Made by a program: the position numbers and the translations under genes. A stretch of 40,871 nt of DNA from an uncultured Flavobacterium sp. (GTDB lineage: Bacteria > Bacteroidota > Bacteroidia > Flavobacteriales > Flavobacteriaceae): assembly GCF_947632075.1 (NCBI RefSeq), contig NZ_CANRNX010000014.1:1-40871 (forward strand), given 5' to 3'. The notes below the pieces were generated by a model. That model was not told where the DNA came from. It searched no databases and saw only the letters and a list, made by a program, of their open reading frames with translations. How positions within the stretch are numbered: the first letter of the stretch is position 1; the number at the start of each line of letters is the position of its first letter. Shown piece after piece: positions 9,209 through 17,458 of this stretch.

Positions 9209-10246
9209 ATGAAACTAAAAAATATAGCATCCATTATTCTTATCGTTGTAATGTGTGGATTGTTGATTTATGGATATAATCTTTATACTAAAACATTTAC
9301 ATCAAATACTAATTTTAGTGAGCGTGAAGTTTATGTTACAATTCCTTCAAATAGTACACATGAAGATGTTCGCGAAATTTTAAGTCCTTACATTAAAAAT
9401 TTTGATGAATTTGATAAGGTATTTCATGAAATAAGTTATAATAAAAGTTATTTTCCAGGCCGTTTTCTTTTAAAAAATGGAATGTCAAACTATGATTTAA
9501 TGCAAGCATTAAAACTAAATATTCCAGTTAAGGTTACTTTTAATAATCAAGAAACAATTGAAAAATTAGTTTCAAGAATTTCTTCTCAAATAGAACCAGA
9601 TTCGATTAGTTTATTAGAAGTTTTTTTAGATCCAGAATTCCTTAAGGAAAATAATTTAACTAAAGAGAATGCACTTTCGATGTTTCTTCCGAATACTTAC
9701 GAATTTTATTGGAATACAACACCTTTAAGAGTACGTAATCAACTTCATAAAGAATACACAAAATTTTGGAATGAAGAACGTAAAACTAAAGCTAAAAAAT
9801 TAGGATTAACTCCTGCAGAAGTTTCAGTTTTAGCTTCAATAGTTCAAAAAGAAACTGCAAAAGTTGATGAACGTCCAAAAGTTGCCGGCACTTATTTAAA
9901 TAGGTTGAAAAGTGGAATGTTATTGCAGGCCGATCCTACAGTTGTTTATTCTAAGAAGCTTTTAACTAACGATTTTGACCAAATCATTAAAAGGGTTTAT
10001 CTTAAAGATTTAAAATTAGATTCACCTTATAACACTTACATTTATAAAGGTTTGCCTCCAGGAAATATAGCTATGCCAGACATTACTTCTATAGATGCAG
10101 TTTTAAATCCAGAAGAGCATAATTACATTTATTTCTGTGCAAGTGTTGATCGAATGGGATATCATGAATTTGCCGAAAATTTGAGTGAGCATAATAAAAA
10201 TCGTGATAAATATACCTCTTGGCTGACTAAAAACAATATCGAATAA
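9209..10246 (+). CDS. mltG: Endolytic murein transglycosylase MltG (YceG-like)
   Basis: Inner-membrane lytic transglycosylase that cleaves nascent glycan strands and helps set glycan length. The 345-residue protein has one N-terminal membrane segment (about residues 6-24) with the rest periplasmic. A LysM-like segment (residues ~35-110) precedes the YceG domain. The signature LASIVQKETAK contains the catalytic Glu, followed by KVAGTYLNRL, LQADPTVVY and SPYNTYIYKGLPPGNI, all conserved in MltG. It begins one codon boundary after the acetyltransferase stop (TAAATG) and is the last gene of the operon, followed by a strong terminator. Confidence 0.96.
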   Translation: MKLKNIASIILIVVMCGLLIYGYNLYTKTFTSNTNFSEREVYVTIPSNSTHEDVREILSPYIKNFDEFDKVFHEISYNKSYFPGRFLLKNGMSNYDLMQALKLNIPVKVTFNNQETIEKLVSRISSQIEPDSISLLEVFLDPEFLKENNLTKENALSMFLPNTYEFYWNTTPLRVRNQLHKEYTKFWNEERKTKAKKLGLTPAEVSVLASIVQKETAKVDERPKVAGTYLNRLKSGMLLQADPTVVYSKKLLTNDFDQIIKRVYLKDLKLDSPYNTYIYKGLPPGNIAMPDITSIDAVLNPEEHNYIYFCASVDRMGYHEFAENLSEHNKNRDKYTSWLTKNNIE

Positions 10247-10283
10247 CATAAAAAAAACAATGCATTTGCATTGTTTTTTTATG
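10247..10283 (+). terminator. Terminator of the dapF-mltG operon
   Basis: Near-perfect palindrome: ACAATGCA / TGCATTGT core flanked by A8 and T7, two bases of loop, directly after the mltG stop codon. Confidence 0.9.
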
Positions 10284-10335
10284 TCAAAATATTCAGATTA
10301 ACCTCATTTTTTTAATAAAATCCATATAATTTACG

Positions 10336-10432
10336 CCGAAAAAAGCATCTAAACAAGTTTTTCGGTTAATTATCTTTAAGTCATAAGGCATTGGTTTTTA
10401 ATTGGTTGTGTTTTTTTAAGTGTTAAAAAACA
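10336..10432. other. Intergenic hairpins upstream of the lysozyme-like gene
   Basis: The ~280-base gap between mltG and the next start holds two inverted repeats before the promoter. One is CCGAAAAA (10336-10343) with TTTTTCGG (10358-10365). The other is TG-T7-AA (10409-10419) with TTAAAAAACA (10423-10432). Neither has a following U tail on the plus strand, so they are not obvious terminators. I see no small reading frame. Confidence 0.4.
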
Positions 10433-10452
10433 AGTTAAAAGTGATCTTTAGA

Positions 10453-10482
10453 GTTGCATTACAGATTTAAGTCGTAAATTTG
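10453..10482 (+). promoter_or_regulatory. Promoter of the lysozyme-like gene
   Basis: GTTG (10453-10456; one base off TTTG) and a perfect TAAATTTG (10475-10482) are separated by 18 bases. Transcription would start near 10489, upstream of the chosen ATG at 10528. Confidence 0.68.
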
Positions 10483-10527
10483 CACCGCTAATATCAAGGG
10501 GTGACAGCGCTTGAGAAAACAAATTTA

Positions 10528-11181
10528 ATGATAAAAAAATGTTCTTATTTTATTGGGATAATTATTTCAATAGTTGTGATTTCATCTGCTTTTAAAAAGT
10601 ATGAAAATCAAAATTTAGCTAGTTATTTAAGTAAAGCTGATAAAAATTTAGTTTATCACGTTCCTACAGAAAATGAAGTTGAGGAAAAATTATTAGCTAG
10701 TAATTATGAAATAACTCCTAAAACGAAAAGTAAATCGTTTATTGAATTTAGAGAAGCATTGGCCGAAAGAGAATCATCAGTTGAGTATGACGCTGTTAAT
10801 TCTTACGGATATTTAGGAAAATATCAATTTGGAAAATCTGCTTTAAAAACATTAGGCGTAAACAATTCAAAAGAATTTCTAAACGATCCAGTTATGCAAG
10901 AAAAAGCATTTGTTGCATTGTTACAAGTTAATAAATGGATTTTGAGAAAAGAAATTGCTAAGTATCAAGGCAAGAGAATTGGAGGAGTTTTAATAACAGA
11001 GTCGGGTGTTTTAGCCGCTGCTCATTTAGGTGGTGCAGGTTCTGTTCAAAAATTTCTACGTTCAAATGGTACAATTGGTTTTAGCGATGGATATGGTACT
11101 AATATAAAGCACTATATCAAAAAATTCGCAGGTTACGACACGTCAAACATTATTGAAGATAAAGAAGCTTTAGTAATGTAA
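10528..11181 (+). CDS. Exported lysozyme-fold (transglycosylase-like) protein
   Basis: A 217-residue protein starting at the ATG at 10528; a GTG at 10501 in the same frame would put nine polar residues before the signal. Residues ~6-24 (YFIGIIISIVVISSAF) form a signal peptide or anchor. The region EFREALAERESS-x-x-YDAVNSYGYLGKYQFGKSAL (about 80-115) resembles lytic transglycosylase/lysozyme-fold domains, with Glu in AERES as a candidate catalytic acid and the GYLGKYQF turn as the family hallmark. ESGVLAAAHLGGAGSVQKFL towards the C-terminus also fits that fold. I infer peptidoglycan cleavage in the periplasm. Relatives in Flavobacteria are often named peptidoglycan-binding or LysM proteins, although no LysM repeat is visible here. 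Confidence 0.7.
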   Translation: MIKKCSYFIGIIISIVVISSAFKKYENQNLASYLSKADKNLVYHVPTENEVEEKLLASNYEITPKTKSKSFIEFREALAERESSVEYDAVNSYGYLGKYQFGKSALKTLGVNNSKEFLNDPVMQEKAFVALLQVNKWILRKEIAKYQGKRIGGVLITESGVLAAAHLGGAGSVQKFLRSNGTIGFSDGYGTNIKHYIKKFAGYDTSNIIEDKEALVM

Positions 11182-11196
11182 TAACAAAAAAGGAAA

Positions 11197-11226
11197 CTCT
11201 TCATAAATATATGAAGAGCTTTTTTT
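11197..11226 (+). terminator. Terminator after the lysozyme-like gene
   Basis: 8-bp stem CTCTTCAT / ATGAAGAG, 6-nt loop, followed by CTTTTTTT. Confidence 0.9.
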
Positions 11227-11237
11227 GTATCGATTTG

Positions 11238-11269
11238 TTTGGTATTTTGTTCAATAAGTACTAAGTTTG
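11238..11269 (+). promoter_or_regulatory. Promoter of the 52-residue membrane protein gene
   Basis: A perfect -33 TTTG (11238-11241) and -7 TAAGTTTG (11262-11269) with a 20-base spacer. It lies after the upstream terminator and before the ATG at 11296, which excludes the upstream in-frame TTG at 11239 as a start. Confidence 0.78.
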
Positions 11270-11295
11270 TAAGGTATACAAAAATTCCGGAAAAC

Positions 11296-11454
11296 ATGTT
11301 TGAGTTTCAACAGTACGTTGCTTTCTTAATCGGAATGGGCATTTTAACAATGGGATTCTGGTTAATGATTTTCTTAGTTGGTTTTGCTTTTTACTGGGCA
11401 ATCGGTGGAGCAAAAGACTTATTAAATGAGAAAGCAGCTAAAAGAAAAGCTTAA
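11296..11454 (+). CDS. 52-residue single-gene membrane protein, unknown function
   Basis: Short protein beginning MFEFQQYVAF, with one long or two short hydrophobic segments (about residues 7-36: AFLIGMGILTMGF and LMIFLVGFAFYWAI) and a positively charged C-terminal tail (LLNEKAAKRKA) predicted to face the cytoplasm. I do not recognise a named family. The evidence that it is real is its dedicated consensus promoter, the short leader, and a strong terminator 16 bases after the stop, so it is an independent transcription unit. Its composition is reminiscent of small inner-membrane accessory proteins, but no partner is apparent nearby. Confidence 0.75.
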   Translation: MFEFQQYVAFLIGMGILTMGFWLMIFLVGFAFYWAIGGAKDLLNEKAAKRKA

Positions 11455-11465
11455 TTTAAGCTAAT

Positions 11466-11498
11466 AAAAAGAGAACATATAAATGTTCTCTTTTTTTT
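11466..11498 (+). terminator. Terminator after the 52-residue gene
   Basis: GAGAACAT / ATGTTCTC stem extended by A/T pairs, 4-nt loop, eight T residues. Confidence 0.92.
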
Positions 11499-11521
11499 GG
11501 TTTGATTTTAAAAGATATTAT

Positions 11522-11557
11522 AAATTAAAAGGTGAGCATTGCTCACCTTTTTAATTT
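11522..11557 (-). terminator. Terminator of pheT
   Basis: Long palindrome with GGTGAGC / GCTCACC core and A/T flanks, 3-nt loop. Its right arm reaches the pheT stop codon. Read on the minus strand it ends in a U-rich tail. Confidence 0.88.
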
Positions 11558-13991
11558 ATCTTAATTCTGCACCAACTTCATTTGCAAGTTGTGATTGAAC
11601 TTTTGACATGATTTTTTCAATTTGAGAATCAGTTAAAGTTTTATTCACATCTTGAAGTTTAATGCTAATAGCGTACGATTTTTTACCTTCTGGTAGTTTA
11701 TCTCCTTCGTAAACATCAAACAACGTTATATCTGTGATGATGTTTTTTTCTGACAATTTTACTGTTTGATATATTTGTTGAAACGAAACTTCCGAATTGA
11801 TTAATAAAGCTAAATCTCTTTTTACAACAGGAAATTTATTTATTTCAGTAAATTTAATTTTAGCAGAGATTAAAGTTAAAACATTATCCCATTTAAAATC
11901 TGCGAAGAAAACTTCTTGCTTAATATCAAAATGTTTAAGAATGGCTTTTTTAACTAAACCAAAATCTAAGATTTTTCTATCACCAACATAGTATGACATT
12001 CCTTCAGAAAACACATCACTTTCATTTGGTTTAGAACTGTATTTATTAATTCCTAAACGTTGTAGAACCGCTTCAATGTAACCTTTAAAAGTAAAGAAGT
12101 CTATCGGTTGTGATTTTGTATTCCAATTATTTTGAGAAACATTTCCGGTTGCAAATAATGCCATATGTTTGTATTCTTCGTAACCAACTAAAGATTTAGT
12201 GTAAGTTTTTCCGAATTCAAAATATTTTAAATCTGTATTTTTTCTATTGATATTATATTCGATAGATTCTAAACCTCCAAACAATAAAGATTGTCTCATT
12301 ATAGACAATTCGTTACTTAAAGGATTTAAAATTTTAACTTGTTTGTTTTCAATAAAATCGTTAACTAAAGTAGAATAGGTTGGAGTTGTTAGTGAATTGG
12401 CCATGATTTCATAGAAACCTTGACTAACTAATTGATCAGCCACAATATTCTGAACTTTATAATCTTCAGTTCTTGAACTATTTGCAATAGTTGCATTTAA
12501 TTTAGAACCTGTTTTGATATTATTAAAACCGTATACACGTAAGATTTCTTCGATAACATCAATTTCACGTTGTACATCAACACGATATGCAGGAACGCTT
12601 AATCCTAAACCTATATCAGAAATACTTGTTACTTTAATATCTAAAGAAACTAAGATTTTTTTAATTGTTTCATTTGAAATTTCTTCACCTAAAATACGGT
12701 TAACATTATTAAAGTTTAAGAAAACATTAAAATCTTCAACTTTTTTAGGATAAATATCGATAATGTCTGAAGTGATTTCTCCTCCAGCAATTTCCATAAT
12801 TAATAGGGCTGCATGTTTTAAAGCATAAACAGTAATGTTAGGATCAATTCCTCTTTCAAAACGGAAAGAAGCATCTGTACTAATACCGTGACGTTTTGCA
12901 GTTTTTCTTACCGATACCGGATTAAAATAAGCACTTTCTAAGAAGATAGAAGTTGTTGTAGATGAAACACCTGAATTGTTTCCACCTAAAACACCAGCAA
13001 TACATAACGGACCTTTATCATCACAAATTACGATATCTTCTTCGTGTAATTCACGTTCTACGCCGTCTAATGTTTCAAACTTAGTACCTGTTGGAACATT
13101 CTTAACGTAAATTTTATTTCCTTTAATTCGAGCAGAATCAAATGCATGTAAAGGTTGACCTAATTCGTGTAAAACATAATTAGTTGCATCAACAATATTA
13201 TTTTTTGGAGTTAATCCAATAGCTTTCAATCGATTTTGTAACCATTCTGGAGAAGGTTTAACTTCTATATCTGAAATAGTTAAACCAGCATATCTTGGAG
13301 TTTGTTTACTATCCGCAACTTCGATGTCATATTTTAAAGTTCGTTTTTCAACTTTAAATTTTGTTACCGATGGAGTAATAATTTCAGAAATATGTTGATT
13401 AGGATTGTTTTGAATTAACCCAGCGCGTAAATCACGAGCAACACCTAAATGGCTCATTGCATCGGCACGGTTTGGTGTTAATCCAATTTCAAAAACGTCA
13501 TCAGTTGCAATTTCAAAAACTTCTGCAGCAGGAGTTCCAGGTTTTAAATCTTCACTTAAAACCATAATCCCATCATGAGATTCACCTAAACCTAATTCGT
13601 CTTCAGCGCAAATCATACCAAAGCTTTCTTCACCGCGAATTTTTCCTTTTTTAATTTGGAAAGATTCTCCATTTGCATCGAATAAAGTTGTACCAATTGT
13701 TGCAACAGCAACTTTTTGACCCGCAGCTACGTTTGCTGCACCACATACAATTTGTACAGGAGCTTCTCCGTTTCCTAAATCAACTTTAGTAATCTTTAAT
13801 TTATCTGCGTTTGGATGTTGTTCGCACGAAATAACGTGTCCAACAACTACACCTTTTAAACCACCTTTTAAACTTTCGTAAGGATAAATACCTTCTACTT
13901 CTAAACCTAAATCAGTTAATAAAGCAGCTGTTTCGTCAATAGATGTTTCTAATTTGATGAATTGTTTTAACCAGTTATATGAAATTTGCAT
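11556..13991 (-). CDS. pheT: Phenylalanine--tRNA ligase beta subunit
   Basis: Beta subunit of the alpha2-beta2 phenylalanyl-tRNA synthetase; it binds tRNA-Phe and edits mischarged Tyr. The 811-residue length matches the bacterial long form (~800). In order: the MQISYNWLKQFI N-terminus; an EMAP-type tRNA-binding domain (about 40-155, with PNADKLKI and VCGAANV); the B3/B4 editing domain (about 210-380, with TPRYAGL and DATNYVLHELGQPLHAFD); the B5 domain (about 405-475); the catalytic-like core (GFYEIMANSLTTP, ILNPLSNELSIMRQSL); and a C-terminal FDX-ACB anticodon-binding domain (from about 715: FPVVKRDLALL). The alpha subunit pheS is not in this window. Confidence 0.97.
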   Translation of the reverse strand: MQISYNWLKQFIKLETSIDETAALLTDLGLEVEGIYPYESLKGGLKGVVVGHVISCEQHPNADKLKITKVDLGNGEAPVQIVCGAANVAAGQKVAVATIGTTLFDANGESFQIKKGKIRGEESFGMICAEDELGLGESHDGIMVLSEDLKPGTPAAEVFEIATDDVFEIGLTPNRADAMSHLGVARDLRAGLIQNNPNQHISEIITPSVTKFKVEKRTLKYDIEVADSKQTPRYAGLTISDIEVKPSPEWLQNRLKAIGLTPKNNIVDATNYVLHELGQPLHAFDSARIKGNKIYVKNVPTGTKFETLDGVERELHEEDIVICDDKGPLCIAGVLGGNNSGVSSTTTSIFLESAYFNPVSVRKTAKRHGISTDASFRFERGIDPNITVYALKHAALLIMEIAGGEITSDIIDIYPKKVEDFNVFLNFNNVNRILGEEISNETIKKILVSLDIKVTSISDIGLGLSVPAYRVDVQREIDVIEEILRVYGFNNIKTGSKLNATIANSSRTEDYKVQNIVADQLVSQGFYEIMANSLTTPTYSTLVNDFIENKQVKILNPLSNELSIMRQSLLFGGLESIEYNINRKNTDLKYFEFGKTYTKSLVGYEEYKHMALFATGNVSQNNWNTKSQPIDFFTFKGYIEAVLQRLGINKYSSKPNESDVFSEGMSYYVGDRKILDFGLVKKAILKHFDIKQEVFFADFKWDNVLTLISAKIKFTEINKFPVVKRDLALLINSEVSFQQIYQTVKLSEKNIITDITLFDVYEGDKLPEGKKSYAISIKLQDVNKTLTDSQIEKIMSKVQSQLANEVGAELR

Positions 13992-14011
13992 TTGGATTGT
14001 TTTTTAAAAAG

Positions 14012-14019
14012 CAAATATA
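14012..14019 (-). promoter_or_regulatory. Probable -7 promoter element of pheT
   Basis: Minus strand reads TATATTTG, an exact TAnnTTTG match, 20 bases upstream of the pheT ATG. Confidence 0.6.
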
Positions 14020-14063
14020 CGCATTGCCTTATTTTAATAGAAATTATTTAACGGAATTATTTT

Positions 14064-14468
14064 TTACAAAAATTTAGATTTGATTTCTGGTGTTGGAATC
14101 ATACAAGTTTCTTTTTTGCCGTACCATTTATATCTGTTTTTTGCAAAATAGTTATAACCTAAATTTGCTATTTGACTTGGGAAAATACTTAATAATTTAA
14201 TTTTTGTAAACCCTTTTAGCTGATTTACGATTTTGAGAACAGCTTCGCTTTTTACGTAATATGCATATCCAGGCTGATAAAGTACAATGCTATCTACATT
14301 CAGATTCATTCCGATGTATTTTATAATTTCTTGTCCTTTTTCAGATTGAAGTGGTACAAAACGAAATAAATCTTTTTTGTCTGCTTCAATAATTTCGTTT
14401 ACAATATCGTTACAATAATTGCAAATTCCATCAAAGAGAATGATTTGTTTATCTTTCGGAAATTCCAT
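14064..14468 (-). CDS. DCC-family thiol-disulfide oxidoreductase-like protein (DUF393)
   Basis: A 134-residue protein with the family-defining start IILFDGICNYCNDIVNEI, in which DGxCxxC carries the predicted redox-active cysteine pair. LFRFVPLQSEKGQEII and the SIVLYQPGYAYYVKSEAVLKI segment are also typical of DCC/DUF393 proteins. These are assumed to be thiol-disulfide oxidoreductases, but substrates are generally unknown. There is no signal peptide, so it is probably cytoplasmic or membrane-peripheral. It begins three bases after the mutS2 stop on the same strand, so the two genes are very likely cotranscribed. Confidence 0.9.
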   Translation of the reverse strand: MEFPKDKQIILFDGICNYCNDIVNEIIEADKKDLFRFVPLQSEKGQEIIKYIGMNLNVDSIVLYQPGYAYYVKSEAVLKIVNQLKGFTKIKLLSIFPSQIANLGYNYFAKNRYKWYGKKETCMIPTPEIKSKFL

Positions 14469-14471
14469 TTT

Positions 14472-16646
14472 TTACTTTTTACGTTCAACCATTTCTAATT
14501 CTTCTAAAGCAACTTTTGATGTAAAGAAGCCGTAATTTACAGTTGCCTTATTTTTTTCAATCACGTCAATAGTTCCAACGGCTCTACCATCAATCATACG
14601 AACGCGATCGCCAACTTTTAATATAAAATTGGTTTTGTTAGCTTTTTCGTCAATTGCTAATTTAGCTTTTTTCTCTTTCTTTTCCTTACGAATTTGCTCA
14701 ACTTTAACTTCAACTTCTTTAAGGATTTCTTGTTCTTTTGCTTCTTTAGCTTTTTTCTCTTTTAAAGTGATTTTTTTACGTTTAGAATTTTCAATTTCAA
14801 CCGTTTTTAGAACTTCACCAATTAAAGTTTTCTTGTCTTTATTATTGAAATACTTTTCAGATAAATCATCTAAACGCTGTCCCAAATAGATTAAACGCTG
14901 ATTTGCGTCGTATAATTCTTGGTAACGTTCTAATTTATCTTGAATTTTTGTATTTGTGCTTTCTAATTTTTTACTTTCTTCACGAGCTCTAGTTTCTTCT
15001 TCTTTAAGCGTTTGAGAAGTTTTTTCTAGTTTTGAACGTTCTTTCTGTAAGTTAGCAATGGTTTTGTCAAAACGTACTTTATCTGTTTCAACTTTCTTTT
15101 TAGCACGATTAATTAAACCGAATGGAATTCCGTTTTTCTGAGCAACCTCAAAGGTAAACGAACTTCCGGCTTGACCTAAACTTAATTTATACATTGGCTC
15201 TAACGATTTTTCATCGAAAAGCATGTTTGCGTTGGTTGCGTTAGGTAATTCGTTAGCTAATATTTTTAAATTGGTGTAATGCGTTGTGATAATTCCAAAC
15301 GATTCACGATCGTACAATTCTTCTAAGAAAACTTCTGCCAATGCTCCACCTAATTCCGGATCAGATCCGGTTCCGAATTCATCAATTAAAAAAAGCGTTC
15401 TTTTGTTAGCTTTCTTTAAAAAGTAATTCATATTTTTTAAACGATAGCTGTATGTACTTAAGTGGTTTTCAATAGATTGGTTGTCTCCAATGTCTGTTAA
15501 AATACGCTCGAAAAAGAAGGTTTCACTACGTTCATGTACCGGAATTAAAATTCCAGATTGTAACATTAATTGTAGTAAACCAATGGTTTTTAACGTAATA
15601 CTTTTTCCTCCGGCGTTAGGACCTGAAATAACAATGATTCTATTATCATTAGTTAATTCAATGGTTTGCGGATAAGTTATTTTTTTCTTGGCTTTGTTGT
15701 TTAAATATAGAATAGGGTGGAAGGCTTCACGGAAATATAAACGCTTTTCGTTGTTTATTTTCGGAAGTATTCCGTTGATTTTAGTTGCGTATTTTGCTTT
15801 TCCGGAAATCACATCGATTTCAGCTAAAAAATGCTGATAATCTTCTAAATCTGTTACGTAAATACGTACTTCATTAGTTAGAATTTTTAAAATACGCATG
15901 ATTTCTTCGCGCTCTTCAAACTCTAAATTAGATAATTCTCTAGAAAATTTAAATGTCGATTCAGGTTCCATATAAACAATGCTTCCTGTTTTAGATTGAC
16001 CTAAAACCGAACCTTTTACTTTTCTGCGATACATTGCTAATACTGCCAAAACACGACGGTTGTCTACGATGGTTTCTTTAATATCATCTAAATAACCCAC
16101 GCCGTTGTATTGTTGTAATGCCATTCCAAAACTTTGGTTGATTTTTCCTCGAACCAAATTCATGTTTTGTCTGATGCTTTGTAATTCTACAGAAGCATTA
16201 TCTTTTATTTCTCCGTATTTATCAAGAACCTTGTCTATTTTCTGAAGAATTTCTTTATTAACTTTAAGTTCGCTACTTCTTAAATTTAATTTCGGATAAT
16301 AATCTTCGAATTTCTTTAAGAAAATAATCAGTTCATTAGCAGTGGTTACTAATGTGGCAATTTTTTTGAAACTGCTAGCATCTAAATAACTATCTTCAAT
16401 TTTTAAGAATTTAATTTCGTTAGCAATGGCATCAAAATAATGATTCGGAATTACGTTGTTATTCGTAAAACTTGAATTATATTCTGAAGTTTGTGCTAAT
16501 TTAATTTCTAATATTTCTTGTGTTGGAAACGGTTCAATTTCAAGCGCTAATTGTTTCCCCATTTCTGTGGTACAATAATCTGAAATTGTTTCCAAAACAG
16601 TTAAAAATTCTAAATCTTGTAAGGTTTTATGATGAATAGATTTCAT
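14472..16646 (-). CDS. mutS2: MutS2-family ATPase without Smr domain
   Basis: MutS2 proteins bind branched DNA or stalled ribosomes; the exact role in Bacteroidota is unknown. Starting at the ATG at 16646 (MKSIHHKTLQDLEF) the product is 724 residues. The upstream in-frame ATG at 16673 falls in the likely -7 promoter box and is rejected. Domains: helical core/lever (about 1-300); MutS-type ATPase with Walker A GPNAGGKS at about 342 and LIDEFGTGSDP as Walker B, then ITTHYTNLKILA; a highly charged coiled coil (about 510-650); and a short KOW-like C-terminus (VGDRVRMIDGRAVGTIDVI). The sequence stops there: the C-terminal Smr nuclease domain of the ~785-residue Bacillus-type protein is absent. Confidence 0.93.
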   Translation of the reverse strand: MKSIHHKTLQDLEFLTVLETISDYCTTEMGKQLALEIEPFPTQEILEIKLAQTSEYNSSFTNNNVIPNHYFDAIANEIKFLKIEDSYLDASSFKKIATLVTTANELIIFLKKFEDYYPKLNLRSSELKVNKEILQKIDKVLDKYGEIKDNASVELQSIRQNMNLVRGKINQSFGMALQQYNGVGYLDDIKETIVDNRRVLAVLAMYRRKVKGSVLGQSKTGSIVYMEPESTFKFSRELSNLEFEEREEIMRILKILTNEVRIYVTDLEDYQHFLAEIDVISGKAKYATKINGILPKINNEKRLYFREAFHPILYLNNKAKKKITYPQTIELTNDNRIIVISGPNAGGKSITLKTIGLLQLMLQSGILIPVHERSETFFFERILTDIGDNQSIENHLSTYSYRLKNMNYFLKKANKRTLFLIDEFGTGSDPELGGALAEVFLEELYDRESFGIITTHYTNLKILANELPNATNANMLFDEKSLEPMYKLSLGQAGSSFTFEVAQKNGIPFGLINRAKKKVETDKVRFDKTIANLQKERSKLEKTSQTLKEEETRAREESKKLESTNTKIQDKLERYQELYDANQRLIYLGQRLDDLSEKYFNNKDKKTLIGEVLKTVEIENSKRKKITLKEKKAKEAKEQEILKEVEVKVEQIRKEKKEKKAKLAIDEKANKTNFILKVGDRVRMIDGRAVGTIDVIEKNKATVNYGFFTSKVALEELEMVERKK

Positions 16647-16670
16647 GCTAAATTTTAAAATCAATAAGTA

Positions 16671-16678
16671 CAAAAATA
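16671..16678 (-). promoter_or_regulatory. Probable -7 promoter element of mutS2
   Basis: Minus strand reads TATTTTTG, an exact TAnnTTTG match, 25 bases upstream of the chosen mutS2 ATG. It decides the start because it overlaps the longer alternative. Confidence 0.58.
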
Positions 16679-16738
16679 CTATTTATTTACGATAGAATTA
16701 TAGATAAATTGTATATTGCTATCAATAATATTATTCCT

Positions 16739-17404
16739 ATGTTTTTAAATTTACCAGAGGCCTGGCAATTTGTTTTAGAATCTGAAAAACAACAAGAAAA
16801 TTTTACTCAATTAGATGAATTTGTAAGTCAAGCGTATTCGAATTCTAAATGTTTTCCTCCAAAAGAATATATTTTTTCGGCTTTTGATTATTGCAAACCA
16901 GAAGATGTTAAGGTAGTTATCTTAGGTCAGGATCCGTATCATGGATTTGGCCAAGCAAATGGTTTAGCCTTTTCTGTTTATGATGGAGTTCGTTTTCCGC
17001 CTTCTTTAATTAATATTTTTAAGGAAATTGAAGCTGATTTAGATTTGCCTTTGCCTATTTCAGGAAATTTAGAACGTTGGGCAGAACAAGGCGTTTTGTT
17101 GTTAAATGCCACTTTAACTGTTGAAGAATCTAAAGCAGGAAGTCACCAAAAAAAAGGATGGGAAATATTTACGGACGAAGTGATTAAAAAACTTTCTGAA
17201 AATTATAATACTATTGTTTTTATGCTTTGGGGAAGTTTTGCACGAAACAAAGTGAAACTTATTGACGCAGAAAAGCATTTGATTTTAGAATCTGGACATC
17301 CGTCTCCCTTGAGTGCTAATAGAGGACATTGGTTCGAAAATAAACATTTTAGTAAAGGGAATAAATATTTAAAGAAGAATAAACGTAAACCTATAGAATG
17401 GTAA
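16739..17404 (+). CDS. ung: Uracil-DNA glycosylase
   Basis: Family 1 uracil-DNA glycosylase, which removes uracil from DNA to start base-excision repair. The 221-residue product starting at the ATG at 16739 fits the family's ~225; an upstream in-frame TTG at 16709 is unlikely. The water-activating loop GQDPYHG is at 63-69 with the catalytic Asp65. PPSLINIF, the LLLNATLTVE strand, VFMLWGSFA and the leucine/His loop SGHPSPLSANRG are all conserved. It is transcribed divergently from mutS2, about 90 bases apart, which groups two DNA-maintenance genes, although they do not share an operon. Confidence 0.97.
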   Translation: MFLNLPEAWQFVLESEKQQENFTQLDEFVSQAYSNSKCFPPKEYIFSAFDYCKPEDVKVVILGQDPYHGFGQANGLAFSVYDGVRFPPSLINIFKEIEADLDLPLPISGNLERWAEQGVLLLNATLTVEESKAGSHQKKGWEIFTDEVIKKLSENYNTIVFMLWGSFARNKVKLIDAEKHLILESGHPSPLSANRGHWFENKHFSKGNKYLKKNKRKPIEW

Positions 17405-17442
17405 TAAAAAAGTCGATACATTTTTGATGTACCGACTTTTTA
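17405..17442. terminator. Bidirectional terminator between ung and the TlpA-like gene
   Basis: Stem of ten pairs with a single mismatch (GTCGATACAT / ATGTACCGAC) inside A and T runs, between two converging genes; U tails form on both strands. Confidence 0.88.
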
Positions 17443-17458
17443 ATATTTTGATTTTGAA

